Part shown: in pieces, positions 17,321 through 28,959 of the stretch
How positions within the stretch are numbered: the first letter of the stretch is position 1
How the letters are laid out: the number at the start of each line of letters is the position of its first letter
Assembly: GCF_964656455.1 (NCBI RefSeq)
Contig: NC_135726.1
Location: 31,587,930 to 31,651,929, forward strand
Source of the DNA: Halichoerus grypus
Taxonomy: Eukaryota; Chordata; Mammalia; Carnivora; Phocidae
Length of the DNA: 64,000 nucleotides
Direction of reading: 5' to 3'
Made by a program: the position numbers and the translations under genes
The notes under the pieces: model-generated
Databases searched by the model: none
What the model was told of the DNA's origin: nothing
The model's input: the letters and a program-made list of their open reading frames with translations, nothing else

Positions 17321-18130
17321 TCCCAGGTGAGACACAAAGAGAAGCTGAGAAGAAAAAGAAGGTGAAAGGAGCTCTGGATATTTTTGAGCAGATTTCGCAG
17401 CCCAGAAAAACCACAGCTCTGAGAACTAGAAAGTCACCCAGAGGCCCTGGGTCACAAAGTGGAGACTCACAGGCTGACTTCGGCCCGCATATGTGTTTTA
17501 TTTGGCTCGTGAGGCATATTTAACAAATTTGAAAGCATTGCCAGCATTTGAAAGTCAGGAGATCTCATATAAAAGTTCAAATTTCCAGATTTTTTTTCCT
17601 TTTTTTTTTTTTGGAATGTCAAATGATCTAGTGTTCTCGCCTTCCCACATTTCAACAATTGGCTGGCACAAAGGTGTGACTGTCCCGTTTGGAGGGAGCA
17701 AACCTGTTCTCCACTTTTCTCCAGTTCCCACCCAAACCATCTCCCGCGGCTACCAGCCTGCCGGCCTTGGCACATACTTCACTCTTCTGCCTCGCCGTGG
17801 TCCAGCCAGCTCGTTTTGTAAGTGAAGAAAGGAAGGCCGAGAGACAGAAGGACCTTGGTTAGTGGTAATGCCGCACAGATGAATTCAGCAGGAAAAGGTG
17901 GAAAGGCAGAAGGCAGATACCTTCAACGGAAAGAGTCGAGGATGTCAGGAAGGTAAACCATAGCAAGAGGGCATTTCAGGAGGAGGGCTCCTTCAGGAAG
18001 CAAATCTTGGGGTTCAGACAGGATCCTGGATTTCCTGCAGACATTCTGGCTGGAAATGCTAGGTAGAGAAGGGGAAAGGAGGAACACGATGACTTTAAGC
18101 TGGCCTCGGTAGGCCAGAGTTTAGGTTTCC
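17320..18130. other. Non-coding interval, nothing recognised
   Basis: Mixed-composition DNA with a short T run near 17590-17612. No credible gene was seen. Confidence 0.4.
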
Positions 18131-18139
18131 CTGGTCATT

Positions 18140-18365
18140 CTTTGCACACCAGAGCTTTGTGCTTTACAAACCACTTCCACACTCACTGTCTCCTTCAGCC
18201 CCGCAGGGTGGAGTGGATGGTAGCTACATTCCCTTTAAATAGATGGGGAAACTGAGGGCTAGAGAACTTAACGAGACCTTTCCAGGGTTGTCTCCTCAGT
18301 GGCAGAGAACTATGGAAATCCAGCTTTTCTCCCTGCTAGCCCAGTGCTCTTTCTAATGAAACACG
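18140..18365 (-). repeat. MIR element
   Basis: 'GATGGGGAAACTGAGGGCTA' and 'cttaacgagacctttccagg', followed by 'gcccagtgctctttct', match the reverse complement of MIR. Confidence 0.75.
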
Positions 18366-18814
18366 ATTTCAGGAGGTTATAATTGCCCCCCAGCAAAAAG
18401 GCTCTCCCACCTTTGAGTCTGGAAGGCTCAGTTCAGACCCAGCCACAACAAAGCCTAAAAAGGGTTAGCTTCCCCCAGATCGACATGGAGTTATGTAGAG
18501 AGAGCAATCTCTAATTAACCACTTTACCCAGAGTCTCCCTTCCTCTCCTCCCTCCCACCTTCCCTCGTTCCTTCTTTCATCAGATGGTTATTAAAGCTTA
18601 TTAAACTATGAAGCACCTCTAAGTGCCAGGCAGTTTGGTAAGCCCCAGGATTGCCCTCTGGTGTCCACAGAGCAGTGCAGACCACCGCCGTGGAAGATCA
18701 TGAGTGCAGTCAGGGGCTCTCGAAGTCAGCACACAGGACAGCAAAGTCTAGCTACAATGGGAGAGGTACTTGGGGAAGCCTTCCCAGGCCCCGGGAACGT
18801 ACCTGCTGCTGGGT

Positions 18815-18950
18815 TTCTCCCTTCCTTCATTCATTCAGCAAACGTTCAGTGAGCAACTGCTGTGTGCGGGGCACTGTGCTGGGTTCTGGGACACAACAGT
18901 GACCAAAAGCAGGATGAATCTCTCCCTTCAGGTTGCTTACGCTCAGCTCC
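18815..18950 (-). repeat. L2 3' end fragment
   Basis: 'TTCATTCATTCAGCAAACGT', 'ggcactgtgctgggttctgg' and 'acacaacagtgaccaaaa' form the reverse complement of the L2 3' end. It is an ancient LINE of the CR1/L2 clade. Confidence 0.65.
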
Positions 18951-19949
18951 TTTTCTAAAAGCTGTTGTTCTACCCACGCAGAATATTAACAGGTCCTAAC
19001 AACACCCACTGCCACAGAGATATTTACATCCTGCATTATTAGGATGAGAAGGAGACCAAACTGTCATTGGCCACGTGCTAAGTGAGTGACTACATTTGCG
19101 GGGGCATCTGCTTCTAGAAGTCTAGAGACAGGAGAACTCTGTCTCTAGAAGAAGTCCTACACGTGGGAAGAATTTTCTTCTTAAGAGATTTCTGCACCCA
19201 GAAACCTGAATCAAACAGCCCGTGTCCATGTTCCAGGTGGGGACACTCTCCCCAGGTGACGTGTCCTTGTCTCCTTCCAGGTCAGATTACCTCCAGCCAG
19301 GGTAGGGGCAAAGAGCAAATCTTTTCTATAAGAAACATCTTTATGACTGATTCGGGTAGAAGAAGAACAGTGGCCGCTGATGCCCAGCAAATAAAGAAAG
19401 AAAAAATTTTAAAAAAAATAGTGCTCCTTCCCTAGGAACCCTCATTCATAGTTTGGGGTAAATCCGAGAACACTCTGTGGGCCCGTGGGCTTGACATTCA
19501 TCACTGCGGGACAATCACCAGAGGGTTCATACAGACGTGGTCTTTTCCTGGCCACTGAAGGAGAAGAAGCGGACCTGTCTTAGAATCAGTGAAAGCTGTT
19601 GCCTTAAAGGAAACAAAAACCGCACCGAAACAACAACTATATTAATGAGAAGACAGACAGAGACAGAGGGACTTTACAGAGTAAAGGAAGAACACGGAGA
19701 TGTTCACACAAAGGGCAATGAGAAAGGGCAAGTATTACAAAGCATCCTGGGTAAGAGGAAGAGGGAACACGAGAGGAGATTCATGACTGTCAAAAATTAA
19801 TGATGGAAGTCTCTATTGATATGACAGTGTTTGTATTTCATTGTCTTACATATTTTTAAAAATATATATGTAATACTAGTATAACCTAGTAAATATTAAT
19901 ATTTAGTTACTTTAATAAAGAACCTCTCCTCCCTTTAAAAAAAAATCTA
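18950..19949. other. Non-coding interval, nothing recognised
   Basis: No clear repeat or gene was seen. It becomes AT-rich toward the SINE at 19950. Confidence 0.4.
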
Positions 19950-20206
19950 GGGGCACCCGGGTGGCTCAGTCCGTTAAGCGTCTGCCTTCAGCTCAAGTCA
20001 TGATCCCGGGGTCCTGGGGTCGAGCCCCGTGTCGGGCTCCTTGCTCCTCGGGGAGCCTGCTTCTCTCTCTCCCTCTGCCTCTGCCCCGCTCCTTGCTTGT
20101 GCTCTCTCTACTGTCAAATAAATAAATAAAATCTTTAAAAATAAATAAATAAGTAAAAATTAAAATTTTAAAAATTAATTAATTAAAGAAATTAAAAAAA
20201 AAAAAT
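19950..20206 (+). mobile_element. SINEC (CAN) element with long A-rich tail
   Basis: Head 'gggcacccgggtggctcagt', body 'ctgccttcagctcaagtcat' and a long AT-rich tail built from AATAAATAAAATC units. It sits just before a second, different SINE. Confidence 0.93.
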
Positions 20207-20216
20207 CTCAGTGGTA

Positions 20217-20345
20217 GGGGCACCCGCCTGGTTCAGTTGGCAGAGCATGCGACTTGATCCCGGGGTTGTGAGTTCAAGCCCCACGTTGGGTGTAGAGATT
20301 ACTCAAAAAATAAAATCTCTTAAATAATTCAAAAAATCTTTAAAA
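20217..20345 (+). mobile_element. Short tRNA-Lys-type carnivore SINE
   Basis: 'gggcacccgcctggttcagt', 'agagcatgcgacttgatccc' and 'gggttgtgagttcaagcccc' make a recognisable tRNA-like head with a B-box (GAGTTCAAGCC), followed by 'gggtgtagagattactc' and an A-rich tail. It is an older SINEC subfamily lacking the CT-rich body. Confidence 0.88.
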
Positions 20346-20651
20346 AGAAATAAATCTAAACAATAAAATAATTTTCAGTGTCTACTGCTCAGTTAAGTTT
20401 TATAAAGCCAGTAAGTTCAGATTTCAAGGTTTCCGTTCAGACACTACAGTTCGCTCCAAGGAAGCTTAACACAAGCATAACCTAAAACAAAGTTTCACTC
20501 TGCTTTTTTCCAGGGGCTTCCTAATACCAGAGAAAAATGACGGTGTAATCAGGTACTTTGTTGCTTATCTCTTATTACTAAAAATCATACAGTTTCCACT
20601 TTTTGTTCTCTGTAGAAGCTTAATTATGATACATAAGGTATTGGTTTAAAT

Positions 20652-20817
20652 GAGTGCTTCTCGAACCGTCCTGTGTATTCAGATCCCTTGGAATGGTGTT
20701 GAAATGCAGATTCGGATTCAGTAGAGATGGGGAGGGGCCTGAGAATCTGTATTTCTAGAAAAGCTCGGGCGGGGGGTGGTGTGACGCTGGTGTTGTTGCT
20801 TCATGGACCACCTTCTT
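20652..20817 (+). mobile_element. MER5-type hAT MITE, split by a SINE
   Basis: 'GAGTGCTTCTCGAACCGTCC', 'gaaatgcagattcggattca' and 'ggggcctgagaatctgtat' follow the MER5A/MER5B pattern. The element continues after the SINE at about 21034-21070. It is diverged and lacks transposase. Confidence 0.6.
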
Positions 20818-21017
20818 TTTTTTTTTTTTTTAAGATTTTTATTTATTTATTTGACAGAGACACAGCGAGAGAGGGGAACACAAGCAGGGGGAGCAGGAGA
20901 GGGAGAAGCAGGCTTCCCGCTGAGCAGGGTGCCCGATGTGGGGCTCGATCCCAGGACCCTGGGATCATGACCTGAGCTGAAGGCAGACGCTTAACGACTG
21001 AGCCACCCAGGCGCCCC
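20818..21017 (-). mobile_element. SINEC (CAN) element with perfect 16-bp target duplication
   Basis: A reverse-oriented SINE from poly(T) to 'gagccacccaggcgcccc'. The flanks at 20802-20817 and 21018-21033 carry an identical 16-base target duplication (catggaccaccttctt). The intact duplication and tail imply a young insertion, likely useful for checking presence or absence between species. Confidence 0.97.
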
Positions 21018-21116
21018 CATGGACCACCTTCTTGAATAGCAAGGCTCCGAATGAGTTCATCACCACCTCTGTCAGAATCAGTCCCACAGTCGTTGGATAA
21101 CGTGAATACTCAAGAA

Positions 21117-21235
21117 CCATGGTTCTCAAAATTTCCAATGTATCAACATCACCTCGAAAACTTGCTCTAAATTGCAGAATCCAGGGCTCTGGCCCCCAAG
21201 ATTCTGATTCATTGCCTCCACCCCTCAGTACGCCT
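21117..21235 (+). mobile_element. MER5A-type hAT MITE
   Basis: 'CATGGTTCTCAAAATTTCCA', 'atcaacatcacctcgaaaac' and 'agattctgattcattgcctc' match MER5A. Only a non-autonomous DNA-transposon remnant is present. Confidence 0.65.
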
Positions 21236-21329
21236 TTACCTTAGCCTGGCTGCATAATCCAGTACCAGGGCTGTATAATTAGGGCCCTGCCAACTTTCCA
21301 ACCCGGGCTCCAGATACTGTCCCCCTTGC

Positions 21330-21790
21330 TTGCAAAGCTCCAACCTCAGTGGGCTGTCTTCTTTTCCTTGAATGTTCCATGTTTGCTCCGTATGTTTGGA
21401 CATAAAATTCGTATTTGCAAAACTGCCCCTAGATTTTCCCAATTTCCCCATGACTCTCTCCTCTTGTTCTTTAGTTCTCAGTGTCAATGTCACCTCCTCC
21501 AAGAGGCCCTCCCTGACTACCCTAACGTAGGGTGGCCTAAAGTAGTCTAAAGTAGTGCTTTCTCCCATAGTTTTTTTCTTTACCACATCACCAGACTGCA
21601 TCGCCATCACAGCTCCTATTACTATCTGGAATGATCTTGTCCATGTATATGTATATTGGTTTAGTGTCCCTCTGCCATGAAGGCAGGGACTCTACCTGCC
21701 TCGTTTCCCACTGAATTCCCGGTACCTAGCACAGTACCAGGGTAATGAATGAATGAATGAGGGAATGAATGAATGAGTGAATCAATGAAC
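21330..21790 (+). repeat. L2 LINE 3' end
   Basis: 'aatgtcacctcctccaagag', 'ggccctccctgactacccta', 'gaaggcagggactctacctg' and a terminal run of ATGA units are the classic L2 3' end in sense orientation. No intact ORF2 remains. Confidence 0.8.
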
Positions 21791-22484
21791 AAGCATACCC
21801 AGGTTGAAAAGCAAGGTATAAAAGAAAATGAACAATGCCATGAATTCTGGTCTTAGAGGCTGACGCCTGCAGAGGAAAGCAGATGTGAGGGTTTAATGAG
21901 CAGAGGATCAGATAAGTAGAAAAGGAGTCGCTATGCTTCCTTCAGGGTGTGGAAGAAAATTAAATTAGGAATACAGGATGGCAGTGAGTTTGCAGCTTTG
22001 TGCTCATGTGCTGTATAATACCAGATCCTTTGTCCTTTTTCTGTGTCTGCTTTAAAATGGTAAAAATAGATGTTCATGGCAGACAACTGGGGAAAACAGG
22101 AAAAGCTAAATGAGAAAATACATACTGCATTATCTTACCACCCACACATAACAATGGTTGTCATTTTTGTGTTTTTCCTTTTAGCCTATTTTCAGTCGTT
22201 TCAGATACCTGTGTCTTGCAAGAGTGTATATGGCAAGAGCCTCTCATGGTGTGCTCTTTTATGATTTAACATTATGGGATGAGCATATTCTCATGCCTAT
22301 GAAGTGTCTTAAAAAACATATTTTTATTGGTTGCTTAATGTTGCATTAAATGGATCGAAATATCTAATTCAGGTTCTTTGTTTCTTTCACTCTGTTGTCC
22401 AGAAAAGTGCGATATAACTTTGTGCTATCTCTCTTTTAAGTGGAATGGAAATGTCTAATAAATGAATTTTTCCTTGATGAGAGG
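21790..22484. other. Non-coding interval, nothing recognised
   Basis: AT-rich DNA, possibly part of an old LINE, but no motif is strong enough to name it. Confidence 0.35.
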
Positions 22485-22715
22485 AGTGGTTCTCAACTGA
22501 GGACGGTTTTGCCCCCCCGGGGTGGGGGGCAGGGTGTTCAGCTCTGTCTGGAGACATTTTTTGTTGGTCGCCACCGAGGGGAGGAGGGTAGCTGATGGCA
22601 TCGAGCGGGTAGAAGCCCGGGTTACTGCCAAACACACTGCAGCAGCCAGGACAGTCTCCAGCACCAAAGAATTGTCCAGCCAGAATGTCAATAGTGCTGA
22701 GGTTGAGAAACTTGC
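22485..22715 (+). mobile_element. MER20 hAT element, copy 1
   Basis: It starts 'AGTGGTTCTCAACTGAGGAC', continues 'gtctggagacattttttgtt', 'gaattgtccagccagaatgt' and ends 'gtgctgaggttgagaaactt', the two MER20 termini. It is near full length. MER20 copies have been reported as regulatory DNA in endometrial cells; nothing here shows activity. Confidence 0.85.
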
Positions 22716-24770
22716 TATCCAGGGCAGTGTCAGGGTTAATATTCAACAACCACTTAAAATTGCAATTAGTACTCTACCATTAAAGTGCAGGACTTTTCCC
22801 TGGAACTCTGCTGTAGAATAATGAGAACTGCAGTTACCAGAATCTGGGATAGCTGATAGTTTACTTCCACAACTTCTATTTTATTAGAAATGCTTAAATG
22901 GCAATAAGAGAACGTGACACTAGAGCTTCCGAGTAAGTTCCGAGGATGAACTTCATGGTCCCGGTGTTGGTCCTCATTTGGGTCCATACTCTCTTGTAGA
23001 CACCGAGGACCAGAGAGTGGACAGTCCCAGGCTGTTAGACGGGCTCAGTAGAAAACATTTTCTAAGGCAGACAAGGGATTTGGCTACTCTAGAAAGAGTT
23101 TCCAAATTCCAAAGGGGGTTCTGATGAGCACTTAGTTACATGCGGATCTTTGGAATCCTCTTCTCTGCGCCTTTCCCTGAATGAAGGTTTTATTCCTTTG
23201 CAGCTTTTGTAATATGTGAACTTGTTGAGGAATTCCACATTTAGTAAGCAAAATCACCGAAACCGCCCCCACTTCCCTTCTGTTGAGAAATGTGTGCGTC
23301 CCTTTCATCCCGATTGCGATCTTTGGGACTTTACCCGACCTTCACGGGGACAATTGGTGTAGAGACAATTTGTTATGATATATCCCCACAGATGATCCAA
23401 ATACCATTGTTTCAATGCAGAACAAAGGGAATGTTTGCTGCTCCTTTTCTTCGGCCCACATTCTTTCTGGGGTTTATTGTGAATGGGAGAGACGTCTAAC
23501 TTGGAAATGTTTGGAATCGTGGCTCGGCTATTCAAAAGATTAAACAGAAAGCCTCCCCAGGCAGGTGCTCTCGGTAAGACACACCACAGCCAAGCCAGGA
23601 ATCACTTTCTGAGCCATTAACAATGGAAATGCGATCTTTAGTTAACAGGGACTCAGAATTTAGAGCGGGCGAGCGGAGACCAAGGTCAGTGGTTCGCGCC
23701 TTGAGATCAATGCGTGCCTCGGACCGAGATCATTTCTGCATGCTGCACTTGTTGGTAACTTTGCCTTCTGCAGTAATTTATGTGACTCATCTGCGGAGCC
23801 TCAGAACTTCGGAGAGAGGGTCAGGGGAGCTTCACTTGCAGGCAAATCATCTTCCAGGAGGAAGACATCTCCCCTTCTCTTGTCCTCCGTGCAGGGTTGG
23901 CTGCAAGACAAGCAGCAGCTCCGGGCTCTAAATCGGCTACATCAGCCAGAGCCACAGACTCTATCATTTGGGAGGCCTGGGAGAAGGGGCGAGGGGGACA
24001 GGGAAGATAGAGCCTCGAAACTGGAAGACAATTTAAAATGAGCAATCATGTGCTGGAGGAGACATTGTTGGCTATAAAAGAAGTACGGGAATAAAAGAGA
24101 TGGATGGGAAGTCAATTCTTGGGTCTCTCTGCTCTAGGTGATGTACAGTCTTTCATTTTTCTGCTCTTGGTCGGCAACCTTTGGTTTCCCACTACTCATT
24201 TTCTTTGTAATTTGCCATTAACATACTGCTTCAACTGCTGAAAATGATACAGCCGATGCTCTTAAGATTCACAGGCTGTAGAAAGGCACTCTTCTCTGGC
24301 AAGAGAAATACATCTGCAAACACAAATGCACCCAAACATGCCGGTGGCGACACAGAACACACATCCACACACGTGCGCAGTGGAGACTGCCGTAAACATA
24401 GGCCATGTGGCAAATGGGATTTGTTCATCGTCTTCGGACTGGAATGGGTCTAGGGGCAGGGGGTGGAGGGAGGGGTGGTCAGATGGGAGGTGGAAAGGAA
24501 TGAACTTCACCTCCAATTGCACAATCCCTCCCAATATTCTCCAACTCAAGTAAAAGCCCCCAGGTCAGGTCTTGATTGATATTTCCATCAGTTTCATCTT
24601 TGAGTGAACGAACACCTAGGTGGCATCTCTCTGCCTGCCAGAAACCACGGCGATGTCCGTGAGTAGGATAACCAAAGTTGCCCTCGAGAATTAGAATCCT
24701 AGTGGGTATAAGACGATCTTACACAGAGTTATAGCGTAAGTTATCGTGCCCAGGTTCAAACTGACCTTTC
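22716..24770. other. Non-coding interval, mostly unique
   Basis: No SINE or gene was seen over 2 kb. The segment 23190-23540 is repeat-free and could be conserved. Short G-rich runs occur near 24450-24475. Open frames up to 102 codons show no domain. Confidence 0.4.
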
Positions 24771-24775
24771 CTTCT

Positions 24776-24894
24776 TTTCTTTTTTTAATTAACTAATTTA
24801 ATTTTTAGTAGGCTCTATGCCCAACGTGGGGCTTGAACTCACAACCCCTAGATCAAGAGTCACATGCTCTACTGACTCAGCCAAGAGGCACCCC
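24776..24894 (-). mobile_element. Short tRNA-Lys-type carnivore SINE
   Basis: Reverse-oriented: 'ctatgcccaacgtggggctt', 'gaactcacaacccctagatc' and 'tactgactcagccaagaggc'. It is the same subfamily as the copy at 20217. The flanks share an imperfect 10-base repeat (ctgac[c/t]tttc). Confidence 0.87.
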
Positions 24895-26860
24895 TGACTT
24901 TTCAATTCTAAGTAAGAGTATTGGAATTGGCACCTAAGATTTCTTTCAAGTAATTCCAGTCAATGCAATGGGGCCTCCCAATGGACCGGGCGGTCAGACT
25001 GTGGGTGACACTCTTTTATTCACCTGTGGACCATGAGACCTGTGAGTTAGATTCTTCGGTAAAACCAAGGGAGCTTCCTTATTAGTGGAGCTGATAATAC
25101 TACAATTCTAGCATTTTTAGCCCTAGAATAATTTTGCTTGATACTACAAGTAAACGAAGGCCTACAAAGGGCAAGTGATGTAACCAAGGGCCCACACAGC
25201 TCTTTATTTGAAAGAGCTGGGAGTGGAATACAGGGTTGCGCATTTTTCCCCCATTTTCTAGGTTCTTCCTGCAACAGCACATTTTATTCACACCCAGGAA
25301 TCAAGTAAAACGAGGATCTCCACTGTATTAGGTGTATGTGCCTAAAGATGTGTTCGGATCCAGGCAGGAGAGCTGGAAGACCATTCCATTAAGATAAACA
25401 GTGGAAAGCACCTGGCAAAACGCCCGCTATGTGACAGGTCTAGGGACACGGATGGCCATCCTCATGGCCATCGTCCTCCGTGTCTCTATCATTATATTCT
25501 AATGCCAGCCTCTATTTGGAAAACTGGTAAATTCACTTCTCAAAAAGATGCCACACCTTACAAAGTCATCTTCAATAGTATTCATTTAAATGTTTACTTG
25601 CCCTCCAAAAAATTTACACGCATGGGGTACATTATTATGTAGAGGAAGATCTATTTACTCTCAACTGGAATACATATTTGCATCACTTAAGAAATGTTAA
25701 GTAGCTTTTCATTTGTACTGTCTACAAGACAGTGATGATAAAAGATGTCCATGAAGTCTGGAAATATAGTTATTATTAGTTCTTGACCACATTATTTATA
25801 TTCACCTATGTTTCCAGACTTTATGGACATCCTGTAGATCATAAACATAGTAAACAAGAATAAATTGCTTGCCATTTTGGAGAAATTCCTGATGTTTTGT
25901 GTGCTTGGCTTTAAAAAAAAATACATTTTATGATGGAATCTCTGTGTTTATAAACAAAGCCCCAAAAAATTTACAGAGAAAGAAATCATTTTGACTTTCC
26001 TACTCAATATTGCTTTCATAAACCATGACCGAATTATGGCAAATCCTAGCTTGAAAGATGATTGAGTTATTTTGTTTAAGTGAGTTTAATATGTTCAGGA
26101 CTGGGCAATTTTTTGTTGGTGTTGTTTTCCCTAAATTTCATCCTTCTCTGAAGTTTTACAATTCAATCATCTGGGTTAATTTCTCTTAGGCATTTCTGAG
26201 CCCGACAATATGGAAAATTTTGTTATGCAGGATTTTTCTTTTAGTCTCGTTCCCCAGGCACATCCTGGAAGTGAAAACAATTTAATTTTCAAAAACATTT
26301 TTTTTTACCCTAAAAACTACAGAACAGATTACTTTTTAGTGTGGTTCTTCAAATGATCAGATTCTCTGTGGCTATCAGGCTCACTAGAAAATACGAGACC
26401 GTGTCTTAGTCGGCTGTGCCCCCATGAAACTGGTTTTCAGGTTCTGCGATGACAAAAATCATAGCCCGGGTGACCATCTGCCTGGTCAATAAGTGGCCAG
26501 GAGTGGCCTGAGTCAGCTAATTGTGCATAATTGGGATTATGTAGTAGAGATGACACTCCCCTCTCCAAACAAAGAAAATCACATTTGTGCTGTTTCATGT
26601 GACCACTGATCTCTTCTGGCCAGCAAAAGCAGAAATTTGGGGTGTTGTAAAGTCTGTGTCTACAAATGGCCAAGATGGTAGGAATGATCAATTCTGGGAT
26701 AAGCACCAGACAATAGGCAGTGGGGGAGGGGAAAAAGGGAGCCGGGGACAGGGGAATCAGAACGAGATGGGGGGAGGTGAGATTTTGTGCCGGGAAAATT
26801 ATTGTCACCCGTGTTTTAGATTCTGAAATGTAGGCACATGCAGTGTCGAAGACCTGTCTT
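24895..26860. other. AT-rich non-coding interval
   Basis: Apart from the small palindromic element at 25744-25831, no repeat or gene is recognised. Open frames are short and without domains. Confidence 0.4.
25744..25831. mobile_element. Small palindromic mariner-like MITE
   Basis: Two arms of about 23-25 bases (gatgtccatgaagtctgg... at 25744-25766 and its near-perfect reverse complement at 25807-25831) flank a 40-base AT-rich spacer. The arms differ at two positions over 23 bases. The size and arm sequence suit a Tc1/mariner-derived MITE, though I cannot name the family. The RNA would fold into a hairpin. Confidence 0.65.
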
Positions 26861-26899
26861 CAGACTGCCGGGTCTAAAATGGTTATCCAAGTAGCTTCC

Positions 26900-27030
26900 G
26901 AGGACAGGTGTGTTGTGGGGGTCCCTGGTGGGGGCAAGGGGAGAGGGTTTGTGTGTGCGGAGGTGTCAGAGGTGCTGGGGGGGAGGGTGTGAGGAGGGTG
27001 AGGAGGGTGTTGGGTGTGCATGGGGCGGGG
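26900..27030 (+). repeat. G-rich low-complexity tract
   Basis: GGTG/GGGAGGG-type repeats with several G-runs, for example near 26968-27006, can form G-quadruplexes. No gene overlaps. Confidence 0.6.
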
Positions 27031-27427
27031 GTAGAGAGCAGAAATGATGCCACTGATTTCAAGATTGATGATTTGTTTGTTCAAGCCCTTCTGATGAGTC
27101 AGGTACCTTGGAAGCCAGGCTGGAGCTGAGACAGCCAGCCCTCCGCAAGAGGGTGACCGGTGGGTGTGCTGGAAGAAGTCAGAAGGAGGGCTTGTCCTCG
27201 AGCGGCCCTGGAGCCGGGGCCCAGAGCTGCAAGCAGCACACTGCGGACAATGGCTGCCAGTGGCGATGGAGTGGAGGGCTGGAATGAGGCCCTGTTTCCC
27301 AGCCACGATATCGAGAGAGGGGCATGGGTTCTCATGCTCCCCATCCCCCTTCTCCTAGAGAGAGTGTCAAACGCACTGTGGTTGAAACAGTGCCAGCAAC
27401 ACGGTCAATTCTGGCCAGAAAGCCTTG

Positions 27428-27712
27428 GTGCAGCCTTAGTCCAGGATTGCTCAACCTTGGCCCCATGGTCATTTGGGGTTGGACAATCCTGTGTCGTGGG
27501 GCTGTCCTGTGCATCATCGGATATTTACCAGCACCCCGATCTCTACCTACTAGAAGCCACAGCACCACTTCTTCCCTGCCACCGCCCCACCACCCCATCG
27601 TCTCCTCTCCCCAGATCGTGACAACCAAACATGCTTCCAAGATGGTGCCAAGTGTCCCCTGGCTGAGGGGTGGGAGCCAAATCACCCCAGGTGGAGAATC
27701 ACTGTTCTGAGC
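27428..27712 (-). mobile_element. MER20 hAT element, copy 2
   Basis: Reverse copy: 'ggattgctcaaccttggccc', 'ggggctgtcctgtgcatcat', 'atcgtgacaaccaaacatgc' and 'ccaggtggagaatcactg'. It is about 60 bases longer than usual because of a C-rich insertion near 27560-27600. Confidence 0.78.
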
Positions 27713-28019
27713 CCTCATGCTCCGCTCTACTACTATCAATTGAGGCAGAGTCTTTCCCAAAACTCAGATCCTCTGAGGAGTTGTGCCTTCTTAATCCAGC
27801 CGAGTGTGTACATTTGTTCAGGTGTGAGGCTTTGCGTCTGTGTGTGTGTATACGTTCACACGTGGCTGTCCATCTTCTACTGACCACTTGAGAATGCTCT
27901 GGGAGTCAACCAGCCCTTGTTTTAAGGGTCAGTCCAAATTCCAAATGTGCAAGGCCACAGGGCAACCTCTGGGATTGAGCCAGGCAGACCCCGCCGAGCA
28001 GACCACTCCCAGATCCCCT

Positions 28020-28140
28020 TATTCACTGGGCACCTGCTACGTGCCAGGCTCTGTGTTCTGAAGACACGGAAGGAAGAAAGTAGGGCAAGGCCATTGTCCT
28101 CAGGGGGCTTACGTTCCAGAAGGCGGAGGCAGCGTGGAAT
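28020..28140 (-). repeat. L2 3' end fragment
   Basis: 'attcactgggcacctgctac' and 'gtgccaggctctgtgttctg', then 'ggggcttacgttccag', match the antisense L2 3' region. Confidence 0.55.
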
Positions 28141-28419
28141 GTGAGGATCAGATGATTTCAGGGAGCCTGGCTTTCCTCTGGGTCAGACTTTTCCAGAAGC
28201 TGCGAGGCTTCAGTTAGGGGCTTCCACCTCTCAAGCCCCTCCAAGTCCAGGAGGGACCTTTGGCAACGAGTTCACCAGTTTTTATAAATTTGGCAAAAAG
28301 TTAAGAGAGCTTTTCTTCACAAGTGCCCTCAGGTTGCATGAAACTCGGACTCCCCCCAAAACTGGGATCTGTCCCTGATTTTCAGCTTCCTGTACATTAC
28401 AGAATCAGGTCCCCTTTTC

Positions 28420-28642
28420 TTTTTTTTTTTTTTTTTTTTTTTAAGATTTTTTTTTTTATTTTTATTTATTTATTTGGCAGAGAGAGACACAGTGAGAGAG
28501 GGAACACAAGCAGGGGGAGTGGGAGAGGGAGAAGCGGCCTCCCACCGAGCAGGGAGCCCGATGTGGGGCTCGATCCCAGGACCCTGGGATCATGACCTGA
28601 GCCGAAGGCAGACGCTTAACGACTGAGCCACCCAGGCGCCCC
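28420..28642 (-). mobile_element. SINEC (CAN) element with perfect 15-bp target duplication
   Basis: Long T/A-rich tail and 'gactgagccacccaggcgcc' head, flanked by identical 15-base copies (tcaggtccccttttc) at 28405-28419 and 28643-28657. A young insertion. Confidence 0.97.
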
Positions 28643-28869
28643 TCAGGTCCCCTTTTCAAAATGTATCCGGAAGGAGGAGAAAAATGCATCCAGTTTTAAT
28701 TCACTGACAGCAGGGGAAGAAAGAAAACAACATCCATCCGAAAAAACAAAGTGATGAGAAAAGAATCCGGTAGATCACCCATCTGGGTGGTTACTCGGGT
28801 GCTCCCCTTCAGAGACCGGGGTCCTCAGATTCGCACACACCGGGGTGGAGGAAGCAGGGGAGCCGGGAT

Positions 28870-28905
28870 CACCGCCCCCCCCCCCCGCCCCACCCCCCGA
28901 CTGGG
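28870..28905. repeat. C-rich tract
   Basis: A run of about fourteen C plus further C blocks. Length may be uncertain in the assembly. Confidence 0.7.
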
Positions 28906-28959
28906 GAGGGAAGCTGCCATTTCTGGTCGGGCAGGGCTGAGCTGCTGGCCAAACCCCCG

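Noticed and set aside
20217..20290. Possible tRNA gene (A- and B-box like sequence)
   Set aside because: It is the tRNA-derived head of a SINE with an A-rich tail. The cloverleaf is degenerate and other copies are present in the window.
24820..24894. Possible minus-strand tRNA-Lys gene
   Set aside because: Same SINE family as above: flanked by an A-rich tail, and the acceptor stem is not intact.
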